Assembly: GCA_943913655.1 (NCBI GenBank)
Contig: CALTZA010000009.1
Span: 1-48,197 of the forward strand
From: an uncultured Francisella sp.
GTDB lineage: Bacteria > Pseudomonadota > Gammaproteobacteria > Burkholderiales > Neisseriaceae
Direction: 5' to 3'
Length of the DNA: 48,197 nt
Shown here piece after piece: positions 16,939-24,713 of the stretch (the stretch's first letter is position 1; each line of letters begins with the position of its first letter). Both the position numbers and the translations under genes were made by a program. Under the pieces are notes generated by a model that did no database searches, was not told where the DNA came from, and was given only the letters and a program-made list of their open reading frames with translations.

Positions 16939-17429
16939 GACATATCATTTCGGTTTTGATAGAAAATGAGTCAGGGGCGCTGAGTCGTTTGGTTGGGCTA
17001 TTTTCAGCCAGAGGTTATAACATTGACTCACTTTGCGTGAATGTAACGCAAGATGTAACCTTATCGCGCTTAACTCTTACTACAGAGGGCCCTGAAGTTA
17101 TTGTTGAGCAAATTCTCAAGCAACTCAACAAGTTAATCGAAGTGGTGAAAGTGACAGATCTGAATGAAGGCGGTTATGTGGAACGCGAGTTGAGTTTGGT
17201 TAAAATCAAGGCCAATAGTAAAGAGCGTCGAGATTTTTTAGACTTAATTACTATTTATGAAGGGGTTGTGGTTGATATCTCAACACATAATATGATGGTG
17301 GAATTAACTGGTTCTCAAGATAAAATAAATGCCTTCATTGAGATTGTGGGCAAAGAACACATTTTGGAAATAGCGCGCACGGGTACCGTCGGCCTTGGCA
17401 GAGGTGAACGAGTGATGAGTATTTCGTAA
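16935..17429 (+). CDS. ilvN: Acetolactate synthase, small (regulatory) subunit
   Basis: The regulatory subunit binds branched-chain amino acids, commonly valine, and controls the large subunit. The 164-residue length fits IlvH/IlvN. The N-terminal ACT domain is intact: ISVLIENESGALSRLVGLFSARGYNIDSL, with the conserved N-E-x-G-x-L-x-R ligand site and GYNI. The C-terminal part has ERELSLVKIKA and the strand-rich IlvH C-domain ending in GRTGTVGLGRG. The 4-bp overlap with ilvB shows translational coupling, and ilvC follows 23 bp later. Confidence 0.96.
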   Translation: MRHIISVLIENESGALSRLVGLFSARGYNIDSLCVNVTQDVTLSRLTLTTEGPEVIVEQILKQLNKLIEVVKVTDLNEGGYVERELSLVKIKANSKERRDFLDLITIYEGVVVDISTHNMMVELTGSQDKINAFIEIVGKEHILEIARTGTVGLGRGERVMSIS

Positions 17430-17452
17430 TCAACGATTAAAAGGAGCAAAAA

Positions 17453-18466
17453 ATGAAAATATTCTATGATCAGGATGCTGATATATCTTTAGTTAAAAAT
17501 AAAACAGTAGCGATTATCGGCTATGGATCCCAAGGTCATGCGCACGCTGCTAATCTAAGAGATTCAGGGGTACCTGTGGTGGTGGGAGTAAGGTCTGGCC
17601 GTTCTTTTGAAAAGGCTAAGAAAGCTTCTCATGAAGTCAAAAGTGTGTCCGAAGCTGTTAAATCTTCTGATATAGTGATGATACTGCTCCCCGATGAAGA
17701 TCAGCCACGCGTTTATCGTGAAGAAATACTGCCACATTTAAAACAATCAGCTACTCTTGCTTTTGCGCACGGTTTTTCTATTCATTATCATCAAATTGTT
17801 CCTCGTGAGGATACTGATGTTATTATGATTGCACCTAAGGGCCCAGGCCATACGGTGCGCAGTGAGTTTGTTAAAGGAGGTGGGGTCCCCAGCTTAATTG
17901 CTGTATACCAAGATAAAAGCGGTATCGCTAAAGAATTGGCTTTATCTTATGCAGCAGCTATCGGAGGGACTAAGGGAGGGGTGATTGAAACCACTTTTAA
18001 AGAGGAAACCGAGACAGATTTGTTTGGAGAACAGGCAGTCTTATGCGGTGGTTGTGTGGAGTTGATTAAAGCTGGTTTTGATACCTTGGTTAATGCTGGC
18101 TATGCACCTGAGATGGCTTATTTTGAATGTTTGCATGAGATGAAACTTATTATAGATTTGATCTATGAAGGTGGTATTGCTAATATGAACTATTCGATTT
18201 CTAATAACGCCGAATTTGGTGAATACATGACTGGTTGTAAAGTGATTAATGAGCAAAGTAAGCAGGCGATGCGTGAGGCCTTATTAGCGATACAAAACGG
18301 TGATTATGCAAAATCTTTTATCGTAGAGGGGCAGTCTCACTATCCAGTAATGAGCGCACGTAGGCGACTAACGGCAGAGCATCGCATCGAAATCGTTGGG
18401 CAAAAACTACGCTCTATGATGCCTTGGATTGGTAAAAATAAACTGGTAGATACAGATAAAAACTAA
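17453..18466 (+). CDS. ilvC: Ketol-acid reductoisomerase (class I)
   Basis: IlvC isomerises and reduces acetolactate to dihydroxyisovalerate with NADPH and Mg. The 337-residue size is the short class I form. The Rossmann motif GYGSQGHAHAANLRDSG lies at residues 24-40, and the VRSGRS loop suggests NADPH preference. The knotted domain has GTKGGVIETTFKEETETDLFGEQAVLCGG with the metal-binding Asp and Glu, plus ECLHEMKLIIDLIYEGG, and ends in ARRRLTAEHRIEIVG. AAGGAG lies about 7 nt before the ATG. Last gene of the ilvBNC operon, followed by a strong hairpin. Confidence 0.97.
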   Translation: MKIFYDQDADISLVKNKTVAIIGYGSQGHAHAANLRDSGVPVVVGVRSGRSFEKAKKASHEVKSVSEAVKSSDIVMILLPDEDQPRVYREEILPHLKQSATLAFAHGFSIHYHQIVPREDTDVIMIAPKGPGHTVRSEFVKGGGVPSLIAVYQDKSGIAKELALSYAAAIGGTKGGVIETTFKEETETDLFGEQAVLCGGCVELIKAGFDTLVNAGYAPEMAYFECLHEMKLIIDLIYEGGIANMNYSISNNAEFGEYMTGCKVINEQSKQAMREALLAIQNGDYAKSFIVEGQSHYPVMSARRRLTAEHRIEIVGQKLRSMMPWIGKNKLVDTDKN

Positions 18467-18483
18467 ATTTACCGTTTGCTATG

Positions 18484-18525
18484 CCAATAGAAGTCGCCAT
18501 TGGCGATTTCTATTGGTTATTTTTC
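18484..18525. terminator. Bidirectional terminator between ilvC and minE
   Basis: A 15-bp stem (18484-18498 with 18502-18516, one G-T wobble) with a 3-nt ATT loop, followed by TTATTTTTC. The minE stop codon lies inside the right arm. Being convergent, it can stop transcription of both the ilvBNC and minCDE operons, although the minus-strand side has only a short T-run. Confidence 0.85.
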
Positions 18526-18794
18526 TTCATATTTGCTGCCACCCTTTCTTCTGGCAAGGTGATATTGAGTTCTAACATATCAACACCATCTCTAGTGTCA
18601 TGATTAATCTTGATATCTTTCTCAGAAATTTGTACGTATTTAGCCAGGACCTGCAGCAGTTCTTGCTGGAGCATTGGCAAATAATCTGGGATATCATCTT
18701 TTACCCGCTCCTGAGCAATGATGATCTGTAATCGATCCTTAGCAAGTGCCGCTGACTTTTCTTTTTTGCCAAATAAAAACTCAAATATAGACAT
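18510..18794 (-). CDS. minE: Cell division topological specificity factor MinE
   Basis: MinE drives MinD off the membrane and produces pole-to-pole oscillation. The 94-residue protein has the N-terminal membrane-targeting and contact helix (MSIFEFLFGKKEKSAALAKD then RLQIIIAQER), the anti-MinCD region, and the topological specificity domain (LPMLQQELLQVLAKYV...I). Length is slightly above E. coli (88). It starts 4 nt after the minD stop in the minCDE operon and ends in the shared terminator hairpin. Confidence 0.95.
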   Translation of the reverse strand: MSIFEFLFGKKEKSAALAKDRLQIIIAQERVKDDIPDYLPMLQQELLQVLAKYVQISEKDIKINHDTRDGVDMLELNITLPEERVAANMKKNNQ

Positions 18795-18798
18795 TTAT

Positions 18799-19614
18799 CT
18801 ATTTACCTCCAAGCAGACGTTTGAAAAGCCCTTTTTTCTCAGGAGTGGTAAAACGCAAAGGTCGACTTTCCCCCAACAAACGAGCAACAACATCTTTATA
18901 TGCTTCTGCTGCATCACTTTCATTGAAAAAAATGACAGGTGTGCCATTATTAGAAGCTTGTAAGACATCTTTAGACTCAGGGATAACCCCAATTAAAGGG
19001 ATACCCAACACTTCTTTGATGTCTTCAATTGATAACATATCGCCTTTTTCAACACGCTGTAGTGAGTAACGAGTAATCAATAGATGTTCTTTAACATATT
19101 GATTCTCTTTTGATTTTTTACTTTTACTTTGTAAGATGCCAAGAATTCTATCTGAGTCTCTTACTGAGGAGATTTCAGGGTTAGTGGTGACAAGGGCTTC
19201 ATCAGCAAAATAAAGAGCAGTAAGTGCTCCTCTTTCAATTCCTGCAGGAGAATCACAAATAATGTAGTCAAAATTCATCTCCTCAGATAATTTATTTAAT
19301 ATTTTGGCAACACCTTCAATATTTAGGGAATCTTTGTCTTTAGTTTGAGAAGCAGCCAATATATATAGATTATCAGCATGCTTATCTTTGATCAGCGCTT
19401 GATTTAGATTTGCTTCCTTGTTAATAACATTGATCAGATCATAGACTACTCGTCGTTCACATCCCATGAGTAGGTCAAGATTGCGTAGGCCCACATCAAA
19501 ATCAATGACCACTGTTTTTTTTCCTTCTAAGGCCAGACCTGCTGCAATACTTGCACTGGTTGTGGTCTTGCCCACGCCACCTTTACCCGAAGTCACTACA
19601 ATTACTTTTGCCAC
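18799..19614 (-). CDS. minD: Septum site-determining ATPase MinD
   Basis: MinD is a peripheral membrane ATPase that recruits MinC. The 271-residue protein shows the deviant Walker A GKGGVGKTTTSASIA at residues 10-24, VIDFDVGLRNLDLLMG (switch region), FDYIICDSPAGIERGA (Walker B), and the C-terminal amphipathic membrane-binding helix KKGLFKRLLGGK. Length matches E. coli MinD (270). It lies between minC and minE, with a 35-bp gap from minC. Confidence 0.97.
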   Translation of the reverse strand: MAKVIVVTSGKGGVGKTTTSASIAAGLALEGKKTVVIDFDVGLRNLDLLMGCERRVVYDLINVINKEANLNQALIKDKHADNLYILAASQTKDKDSLNIEGVAKILNKLSEEMNFDYIICDSPAGIERGALTALYFADEALVTTNPEISSVRDSDRILGILQSKSKKSKENQYVKEHLLITRYSLQRVEKGDMLSIEDIKEVLGIPLIGVIPESKDVLQASNNGTPVIFFNESDAAEAYKDVVARLLGESRPLRFTTPEKKGLFKRLLGGK

Positions 19615-19649
19615 TTTGCGTACTCTCTTTCAAAAAATGTCTTACACCG

Positions 19650-20360
19650 CTAGGTAGAAATACCTTTGATATATAGTTTATTGTTTTGCAAGCTTATTTT
19701 AACGTTTTTTTTATGTAGATTGCTCGGTAAATTTTGATCGATGAGTCGATAGATACCGGCGATGCAAACAAGTTGCGCTTGCATCGATGAAATAAAAATT
19801 CTAGCATTAAAATCTCCTGATGCTCCAGCAAAAACACGACCTCGCACTGGGGCATAAACATGGATGCTACCATCAGCAATAATTTCAGCTCCCTCATTAA
19901 CAGTAGCGGTCACAATCAAATCTTGGTGTTTGGCATAAATTTGTTGGCCAGAACGTACAGGTCGTTCGATAAGTAGATATGGGGTATATTCTTTTTTTTC
20001 TGTTGTCTGGTGATTTTGCCCGTCGTATTTGGCATCAACATTTACTTTTCTGGGAGAGAGAGAAGGTTGATAAAAAAGTCCCAATTGGCTAGCCAAATCA
20101 GCCATATGATGGTGGGGGTGCATTAAGCCGCTAATCTTAATGCGCCATTTTGCAAAGACATCAATCACTGCTTTGAGATCATCAGATGATAATGCATCAT
20201 CTGACCAGGCACTAAGATCAAGGAAAAAAGGTAGATCGTTTAAGTGCCGTAATCGTTCATTATGGGTAGTAAGCTGCGCATTGATCTCATTGGGAGATAA
20301 ACTTTTTAATACGATTGCTAATGCATTAAGCAGGGTTGATTTTAATTCAAAAACGGTCAT
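19650..20360 (-). CDS. minC: Septum site-determining inhibitor MinC
   Basis: MinC inhibits FtsZ ring formation away from mid-cell. The 236-residue protein has an N-terminal domain (FELKSTLLNALAIVL...FFLDLSAW...) and a C-terminal beta-helix domain with RPVRSGQQIYA, GAEIIADGSIHVYAPVRGR and FAGASGDFNARIF, which carry the MinD-binding surface. First gene of minCDE. Upstream is a 176-bp gap shared with divergent hpt. Confidence 0.93.
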   Translation of the reverse strand: MTVFELKSTLLNALAIVLKSLSPNEINAQLTTHNERLRHLNDLPFFLDLSAWSDDALSSDDLKAVIDVFAKWRIKISGLMHPHHHMADLASQLGLFYQPSLSPRKVNVDAKYDGQNHQTTEKKEYTPYLLIERPVRSGQQIYAKHQDLIVTATVNEGAEIIADGSIHVYAPVRGRVFAGASGDFNARIFISSMQAQLVCIAGIYRLIDQNLPSNLHKKNVKISLQNNKLYIKGIST

Positions 20361-20397
20361 TCATAAGCTCAAATCTGCAATAAGCATGTCCAGAAAT

Positions 20398-20460
20398 ATC
20401 TTGCTATCTTGCTATCTTGTTTATTGTTAGTTTAGTAAGCATGCTACCTAAAATAGCATG
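20398..20460. repeat. 8-bp direct repeats and dyad between minC and hpt
   Basis: ATCTTGCT is repeated directly (20398-20413) with a third partial copy to 20419. Thirty bases later lies a perfect dyad, CATGCTA at 20440-20446 and TAGCATG at 20454-20460, spaced by 7 nt. Both are in the divergent control region. They could be a binding site for a regulator or just low-complexity sequence; no regulator is implicated. Confidence 0.4.
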
Positions 20461-20535
20461 TTTATTCAAGCTACCATCGATAATTGATTAGGAAATGAAG
20501 TAAAATAAACGCCCTTTTGTTAAGGATGTAGAGTT

Positions 20536-21081
20536 ATGTTAGAGGTGGAAGAGAGCCGCGCTTTATTGGATAGAGCCGAATTAGTTTTTGATGCAGTGTG
20601 TTGTGAAGCCAAATTAAAGGAGCTTGCTACACGAATTACGGAAAAACTAAGCGATGAATTCCCATTAGTCATTGCCCTGATGAATGGAGCTGCTGTGTTT
20701 GCTGGCAAGCTTTTACCGTTATTGAATTTCCCCTTACAGTTTGAATCAACTCAGGTATCTCGTTACCGCAATCAACTCAGGGGGGCAACTTTAGAGTGGC
20801 AGCATCCTCCACGAGGAGATTTAGTCAAATCTCACACTGTCCTTTTGCTCGATGATGTGCTCGATGAGGGACATACGCTTCTTGCAGTGCGGAAAAAAAT
20901 ACTTTCATTAGGTGCTAAGGCCTGTTATAGTGCAGTATTTGTAGAAAAGATACTTGATGTTGCCAAGCCTATTTCTGCTGACTTTGTTGCTTTGCAAGCT
21001 CCCAACTGCTATTTATTTGGTTACGGTATGGACGTAAAAGGTTATTGGCGTAATTTACCTGCGGTATATGCTTTAGCTTAA
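20536..21081 (+). CDS. hpt: Hypoxanthine-guanine phosphoribosyltransferase
   Basis: A 181-residue PRTase that salvages hypoxanthine or guanine with PRPP. Visible: VIALMNGAAVFAGKLLP (the family's PPi/purine loop), VSRYRNQLRG, the PRPP-binding motif VLLLDDVLDEGHTL near residues 102-115, and the C-terminal FGYGMDVKGYWRNLPAVYAL, typical of bacterial hypoxanthine PRTases. The Shine-Dalgarno AAGGA is about 10 nt upstream. It precedes the PTS genes by 26 bp and probably is co-transcribed with them. Other purine PRTases (xanthine) are less likely but not excluded. Confidence 0.9.
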   Translation: MLEVEESRALLDRAELVFDAVCCEAKLKELATRITEKLSDEFPLVIALMNGAAVFAGKLLPLLNFPLQFESTQVSRYRNQLRGATLEWQHPPRGDLVKSHTVLLLDDVLDEGHTLLAVRKKILSLGAKACYSAVFVEKILDVAKPISADFVALQAPNCYLFGYGMDVKGYWRNLPAVYALA

Positions 21082-21107
21082 ATTGAAATTGAAAAGTTGA
21101 ATTGAGT

Positions 21108-21524
21108 ATGGTTTCTATTTTAGTTGTGACACATTATTCTTTAGGTGCGGCTTATTGTGAAATTGTGCGTCATTTTTTTGGGCAACAGATGCCGTCTGAT
21201 TTTGTAATTACTGCATGCTGTGAAGATAGCCAACCCGATCTATTGGAAAAAGTAAAAAACGCCTTGGATAAAGCGCCAGAGAACCGCCCAGCTCTCTTAT
21301 TGACTGATGTATTGGGATCGACACCTTGCAATATGCTTCAGCAACTTGAAAGTACACGCCCCGTCACTATTATTGCGGGCTTAAATGTACCAATGCTGGT
21401 CAAGGCACTGCAAGACGCGCAAAAGTATGAAAGTGCTACTTTATTGGCGCGAGAAGTCGTGCATCGAGCCAAGCAGGGTATTGTTTCTTTTGATTTATCG
21501 CATTCTTATGAAGCAAGATATTGA
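21108..21524 (+). CDS. PTS EIIA component, mannose family
   Basis: A 138-residue EIIA-Man (PTS IIA, fructose/mannose superfamily) protein that receives phosphate from HPr. The ATG at 21108 is chosen; a TTG six bases earlier is possible. The phospho-acceptor His is in VVTHYSLG near residue 9, LLTDVLGSTPCN matches the conserved LLTDMFGGTPSN loop, and GLNVPMLVKAL matches the GLNLPML region. No sugar permease (EIIB/EIIC) is present, so it most likely acts in phosphate-signal regulation, as in the beta- and gammaproteobacterial EIIA-HPr-EI clusters. The 3' end overlaps the HPr gene by 17 nt. Confidence 0.9.
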   Translation: MVSILVVTHYSLGAAYCEIVRHFFGQQMPSDFVITACCEDSQPDLLEKVKNALDKAPENRPALLLTDVLGSTPCNMLQQLESTRPVTIIAGLNVPMLVKALQDAQKYESATLLAREVVHRAKQGIVSFDLSHSYEARY

Positions 21525-21774
21525 AATCATCAATAAGCTTGGCCTACATGCACGAGCCTCTAGTCTCTTTGTACAGGTGGCCAGCCGATTTAAATCTCAA
21601 GTGCAAGTGTCTTTTCGTGGACAAACTGTTAATGGTAAAAGTATTCTGGGCTTAATGATGTTAGAAGCCATTAAAGGTTCTATCATCACCTTAGAAGTAG
21701 TTGGTCCTGATGAAAAAGAGGCAATGTCTGCCTTGTTACAGCTAATCAATCATTATTTTTTAGAAGGGGAATAA
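21508..21774 (+). CDS. ptsH: Phosphocarrier protein HPr
   Basis: An 88-residue HPr. The start is the ATG at 21508, inside the end of the EIIA gene; the open frame extends far upstream without similarity. The active-site His is in NKLGLHARASSLFVQVA near residue 14, and the regulatory Ser region reads VNGKSILGLMMLEA (Ser near residue 46). HPr takes phosphate from EI (encoded next) and gives it to EIIA. The tight overlap implies coupled expression of all three proteins. A Ser-kinase gene (hprK) is not in the window. Confidence 0.94.
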   Translation: MKQDIEIINKLGLHARASSLFVQVASRFKSQVQVSFRGQTVNGKSILGLMMLEAIKGSIITLEVVGPDEKEAMSALLQLINHYFLEGE

Positions 21775-21780
21775 TATAGG

Positions 21781-23550
21781 GTGAGTTTGGTATTGCATGG
21801 GATAGCCGCTGGCACAGGATATGCGATTGGTAAAGCGCATTTGCTCAGTTATGGTCTTGATGAAGTGCCACACTACTCTATTAAAGAAGAAGAAATCCCT
21901 CTTGAGATTGTGCGTTATGAAGATGCACTCAAAAGAACTAGAGAACAGCTTGATGCACTTAGAAAAAATATTCCACGCCATGCCCCTGCCGAGTTAGGTG
22001 CTTTCATTTCCTTTCATTTGATGATGGTTGGCGACGTGAATTTATCACATACTCCAATCGAGCTTATTGAAACCCAAAAAATCAATGCTGAATGGGCATT
22101 GCGTCAGCAATGGATCAAATTATTGAGACAATTTAATGCGATTAATGATGATTATTTGCGTATGCGTCAACAAGATGTCACCCAGGTGGTGGAAAAAATT
22201 TATCAAGCTTTGGGAGACAATCAGATCAGCCACATTCAACCTAACGAGTTACTAGAAGATGTAGTGCTTATTGCTAGAGATATTTCACCTGCAGATGCTG
22301 CTATATTTAGAGATAATCGAATAATTGCTTTTACTACAGATGTTGGTGGTCCAACAAGTCATATGGCTATCTTAGGAAAAAATTTACAAATTCCTTCTGT
22401 ATTAGGCCTACGCAAGGCACGTGAGCTGATCAAAGAAGATGAGTGGATTGTGGTTGATGGCGTCAATGGTGTGGTGATTCTTAATCCTGACAAAAGGATT
22501 CTCGAGGAATATGAAGCAAAGACATATCAGAGTAAACGTGAATTGCGTAAGCTCAATCGCATCAAGAAAGTTAGTACTACAAGTCTGGATGGTGTGGATA
22601 TCGAAATACTTGCCAATATTGAGAATTTAGATGATCTTTCAATGGCTTACAAAAATGGTGCTGATGGAGTGGGACTATTTCGCAGTGAGTTTTTATTTTT
22701 AAATAGAGATAGTATGCCAAGTGAAGATGAGCAGTTTGAATACTATCGTAAAATAGTTAAAAAATCTTCTGGTAAACCGGTGACCATCCGTACAGTAGAT
22801 ATGGGGGTTGATAAAAATCCTCGCTGGTTTGGGCACTTTAATGTAGTGAATCCAGCAATGGGCCTAACAGGAATTCGTTTATCTTTGGCTGAACCAGTAA
22901 TGTTTCGTACACAAATGCGAGCTATTCTGCGAGCAGCTTGCTACGGTAAATTGAAAATGATGTGGCCAATGATTGCCTCAATTGCAGAATTAAAGCAGTG
23001 TTTAGCACACTTAAATATTGCCAAAGAGCAATTGCAAAAAGAGGGTCTTGCTTATGGGGCAGAGCTGGAAATCGGTATTATGGTGGAGATTCCTTCTGCA
23101 GCACTTAGTATCACTTCTTTAATCAAATTAGTGGACTTCATTTCTATTGGTACCAATGATCTTACTCAATATACTTTGGCAGTGGATCGTGCTAATGATA
23201 CTGTTAGACAACTGTATCAGCCATTATGTCCTGCCGTATTGAAATTAATTCATCGCAGTATTAAAACAGCAAAACGCTATCGTAAAGGGGTATCTATCTG
23301 TGGTGAAATGGCCGGGGATCCTCAGTTAACTCGAGTATTATTGGGAATGGGTTTGCAGACTTTTTCTATTAATGCATCTAGCATTTTGCCAGTAAAAAAT
23401 GCTATTGTGAATACTTCGCTAAAAAGCATTGTGGCACCAGTAAATCGGTTATTGCGTAATGATGATCCGGACAAAACTGAACGTTTATTGGCTAAGATAA
23501 ATGACTATGATAAATTAAGTCAAGAAACTTTGAGAATAATTTCATCCTAA
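21781..23550 (+). CDS. ptsI: PTS enzyme I (phosphoenolpyruvate-protein phosphotransferase)
   Basis: Enzyme I transfers phosphate from PEP to HPr. The 589-residue protein starts at GTG 21781 with a purine-rich AAGGGGA about 10 nt upstream. N-terminal HPr-binding domain; active-site His in TTDVGGPTSHMAILGKNL (near residue 190); PEP-binding C-domain with GIGLFRSEFLF (here GVGLFRSEFLFLNR), RTVDMGVDK, GLTGIRLSL, ISIGTNDLTQYTLAVDR, and the catalytic Cys in SICGEMAGDP. It belongs to a regulatory PTS since no EIIB or EIIC gene is seen. Seven bases after HPr. Confidence 0.96.
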   Translation: MSLVLHGIAAGTGYAIGKAHLLSYGLDEVPHYSIKEEEIPLEIVRYEDALKRTREQLDALRKNIPRHAPAELGAFISFHLMMVGDVNLSHTPIELIETQKINAEWALRQQWIKLLRQFNAINDDYLRMRQQDVTQVVEKIYQALGDNQISHIQPNELLEDVVLIARDISPADAAIFRDNRIIAFTTDVGGPTSHMAILGKNLQIPSVLGLRKARELIKEDEWIVVDGVNGVVILNPDKRILEEYEAKTYQSKRELRKLNRIKKVSTTSLDGVDIEILANIENLDDLSMAYKNGADGVGLFRSEFLFLNRDSMPSEDEQFEYYRKIVKKSSGKPVTIRTVDMGVDKNPRWFGHFNVVNPAMGLTGIRLSLAEPVMFRTQMRAILRAACYGKLKMMWPMIASIAELKQCLAHLNIAKEQLQKEGLAYGAELEIGIMVEIPSAALSITSLIKLVDFISIGTNDLTQYTLAVDRANDTVRQLYQPLCPAVLKLIHRSIKTAKRYRKGVSICGEMAGDPQLTRVLLGMGLQTFSINASSILPVKNAIVNTSLKSIVAPVNRLLRNDDPDKTERLLAKINDYDKLSQETLRIISS

Positions 23551-23572
23551 ATAAAGGCAAGGTAGTGGTGTG

Positions 23573-24691
23573 ATGAAAGTAGGTTTTATAGGTTGGCGAG
23601 GTATGGTTGGCTCAGTACTAATGACTCGAATGAAAGAAGAAAATGACTTTCACCATCTTAAGGAGGCTGTCTTTTTTTCTACTTCAAATGCAGGAAGTAA
23701 AGCTCCTAACTTCGGGCAAAATGAGTTGTATCTATATGACGCCAATGATTTAAGCTCCTTGGCGCGGATGGAAGTACTGGTGAGCTGTCAGGGAGGGGGT
23801 TATACTAGATCAGTACATCAAGGTTTGCGAGATGGTGGCTGGCAAGGATATTGGTTAGATGCCGCATCCACATTAAGAATGTCAAAAGATGCGACTATTG
23901 TTTTAGATCCTGTTAATTTATCTATTATTCAACAAGCTTTAGAGCAAGGTTGTAAAAATTTTATTGGTGGTAATTGTACAGTTTCTTTAATGCTGATTGC
24001 TTTATCGGGGCTATTTCAAGAAGATCTGATTGAGTACATTTCAACGATGACCTATCAATCAGCCAGCGGAGGTGGCGCCAAACACATGCGCGAATTATTG
24101 CAACAGATGCAGGCAGTTTCACAAAAAGTATGTCCTTTATTAGATGATCCGGCTGCTTCTATTCTAGAGATTGATAAAAAGGTAAGCGACTGTCTTGCTT
24201 CAGAAGATTTTCCTAGAACACATTTTACGGTTCCTTTAGCTGCCAATCTTATTCCGTGGATTGATACTGATTTAGGCAATGGTCAGTCTCGAGAAGAATG
24301 GAAGGCTATGGCAGAAACCAACAAGATTTTGGGGAAAGTTCCTGGAAGTATTAAGGTTGATGGTCTTTGTGTGCGTGTAGGGGCTATGCGCTGTCATAGC
24401 CAAGCTCTGATCATTAAATTAAAGAAAACAGTGTCTGTACCAGAGATAGAGTCAATCTTAAAAGAAGCACATCAATGGGTACAGGTGGTGTCAAATGAAA
24501 AACAAGCTACTCTCAAACAGTTAACTCCTGCTTATGTTTCAGGTAGTTTAAAAGTGCCAGTTGGACGTATTAGGCAAGCTGTTTTCGGAGAGCGTTACAT
24601 CACAGCGTTTACTATTGGTGATCAATTACTTTGGGGGGCTGCAGAACCTATTAGACGGACATTGCGCTTGATTCTGGGTATCCCCTTATAA
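23573..24691 (+). CDS. asd: Aspartate-semialdehyde dehydrogenase
   Basis: Asd reduces aspartyl-phosphate to the semialdehyde, the branch point to lysine/diaminopimelate, methionine and threonine. From the ATG at 23573 (GTG one codon earlier is possible) it has 372 residues, the enteric-type long Asd. The NADPH-binding start KVGFIGWRGMVGSVLMTRM, catalytic Cys in GGNCTVSLML, SASGGGAKHMRELLQQM, DNGQSREEWKA-type motif (here GNGQSREEWKA), catalytic His in RVGAMRCHSQALIIKL and C-terminal DQLLWGAAEPIRR are all present. It follows ptsI with about 20 bp and is probably in the same operon. With dapD it supplies diaminopimelate. Confidence 0.97.
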   Translation: MKVGFIGWRGMVGSVLMTRMKEENDFHHLKEAVFFSTSNAGSKAPNFGQNELYLYDANDLSSLARMEVLVSCQGGGYTRSVHQGLRDGGWQGYWLDAASTLRMSKDATIVLDPVNLSIIQQALEQGCKNFIGGNCTVSLMLIALSGLFQEDLIEYISTMTYQSASGGGAKHMRELLQQMQAVSQKVCPLLDDPAASILEIDKKVSDCLASEDFPRTHFTVPLAANLIPWIDTDLGNGQSREEWKAMAETNKILGKVPGSIKVDGLCVRVGAMRCHSQALIIKLKKTVSVPEIESILKEAHQWVQVVSNEKQATLKQLTPAYVSGSLKVPVGRIRQAVFGERYITAFTIGDQLLWGAAEPIRRTLRLILGIPL

Positions 24692-24713
24692 GCTACTTTT
24701 TCAATAAGCTGAG

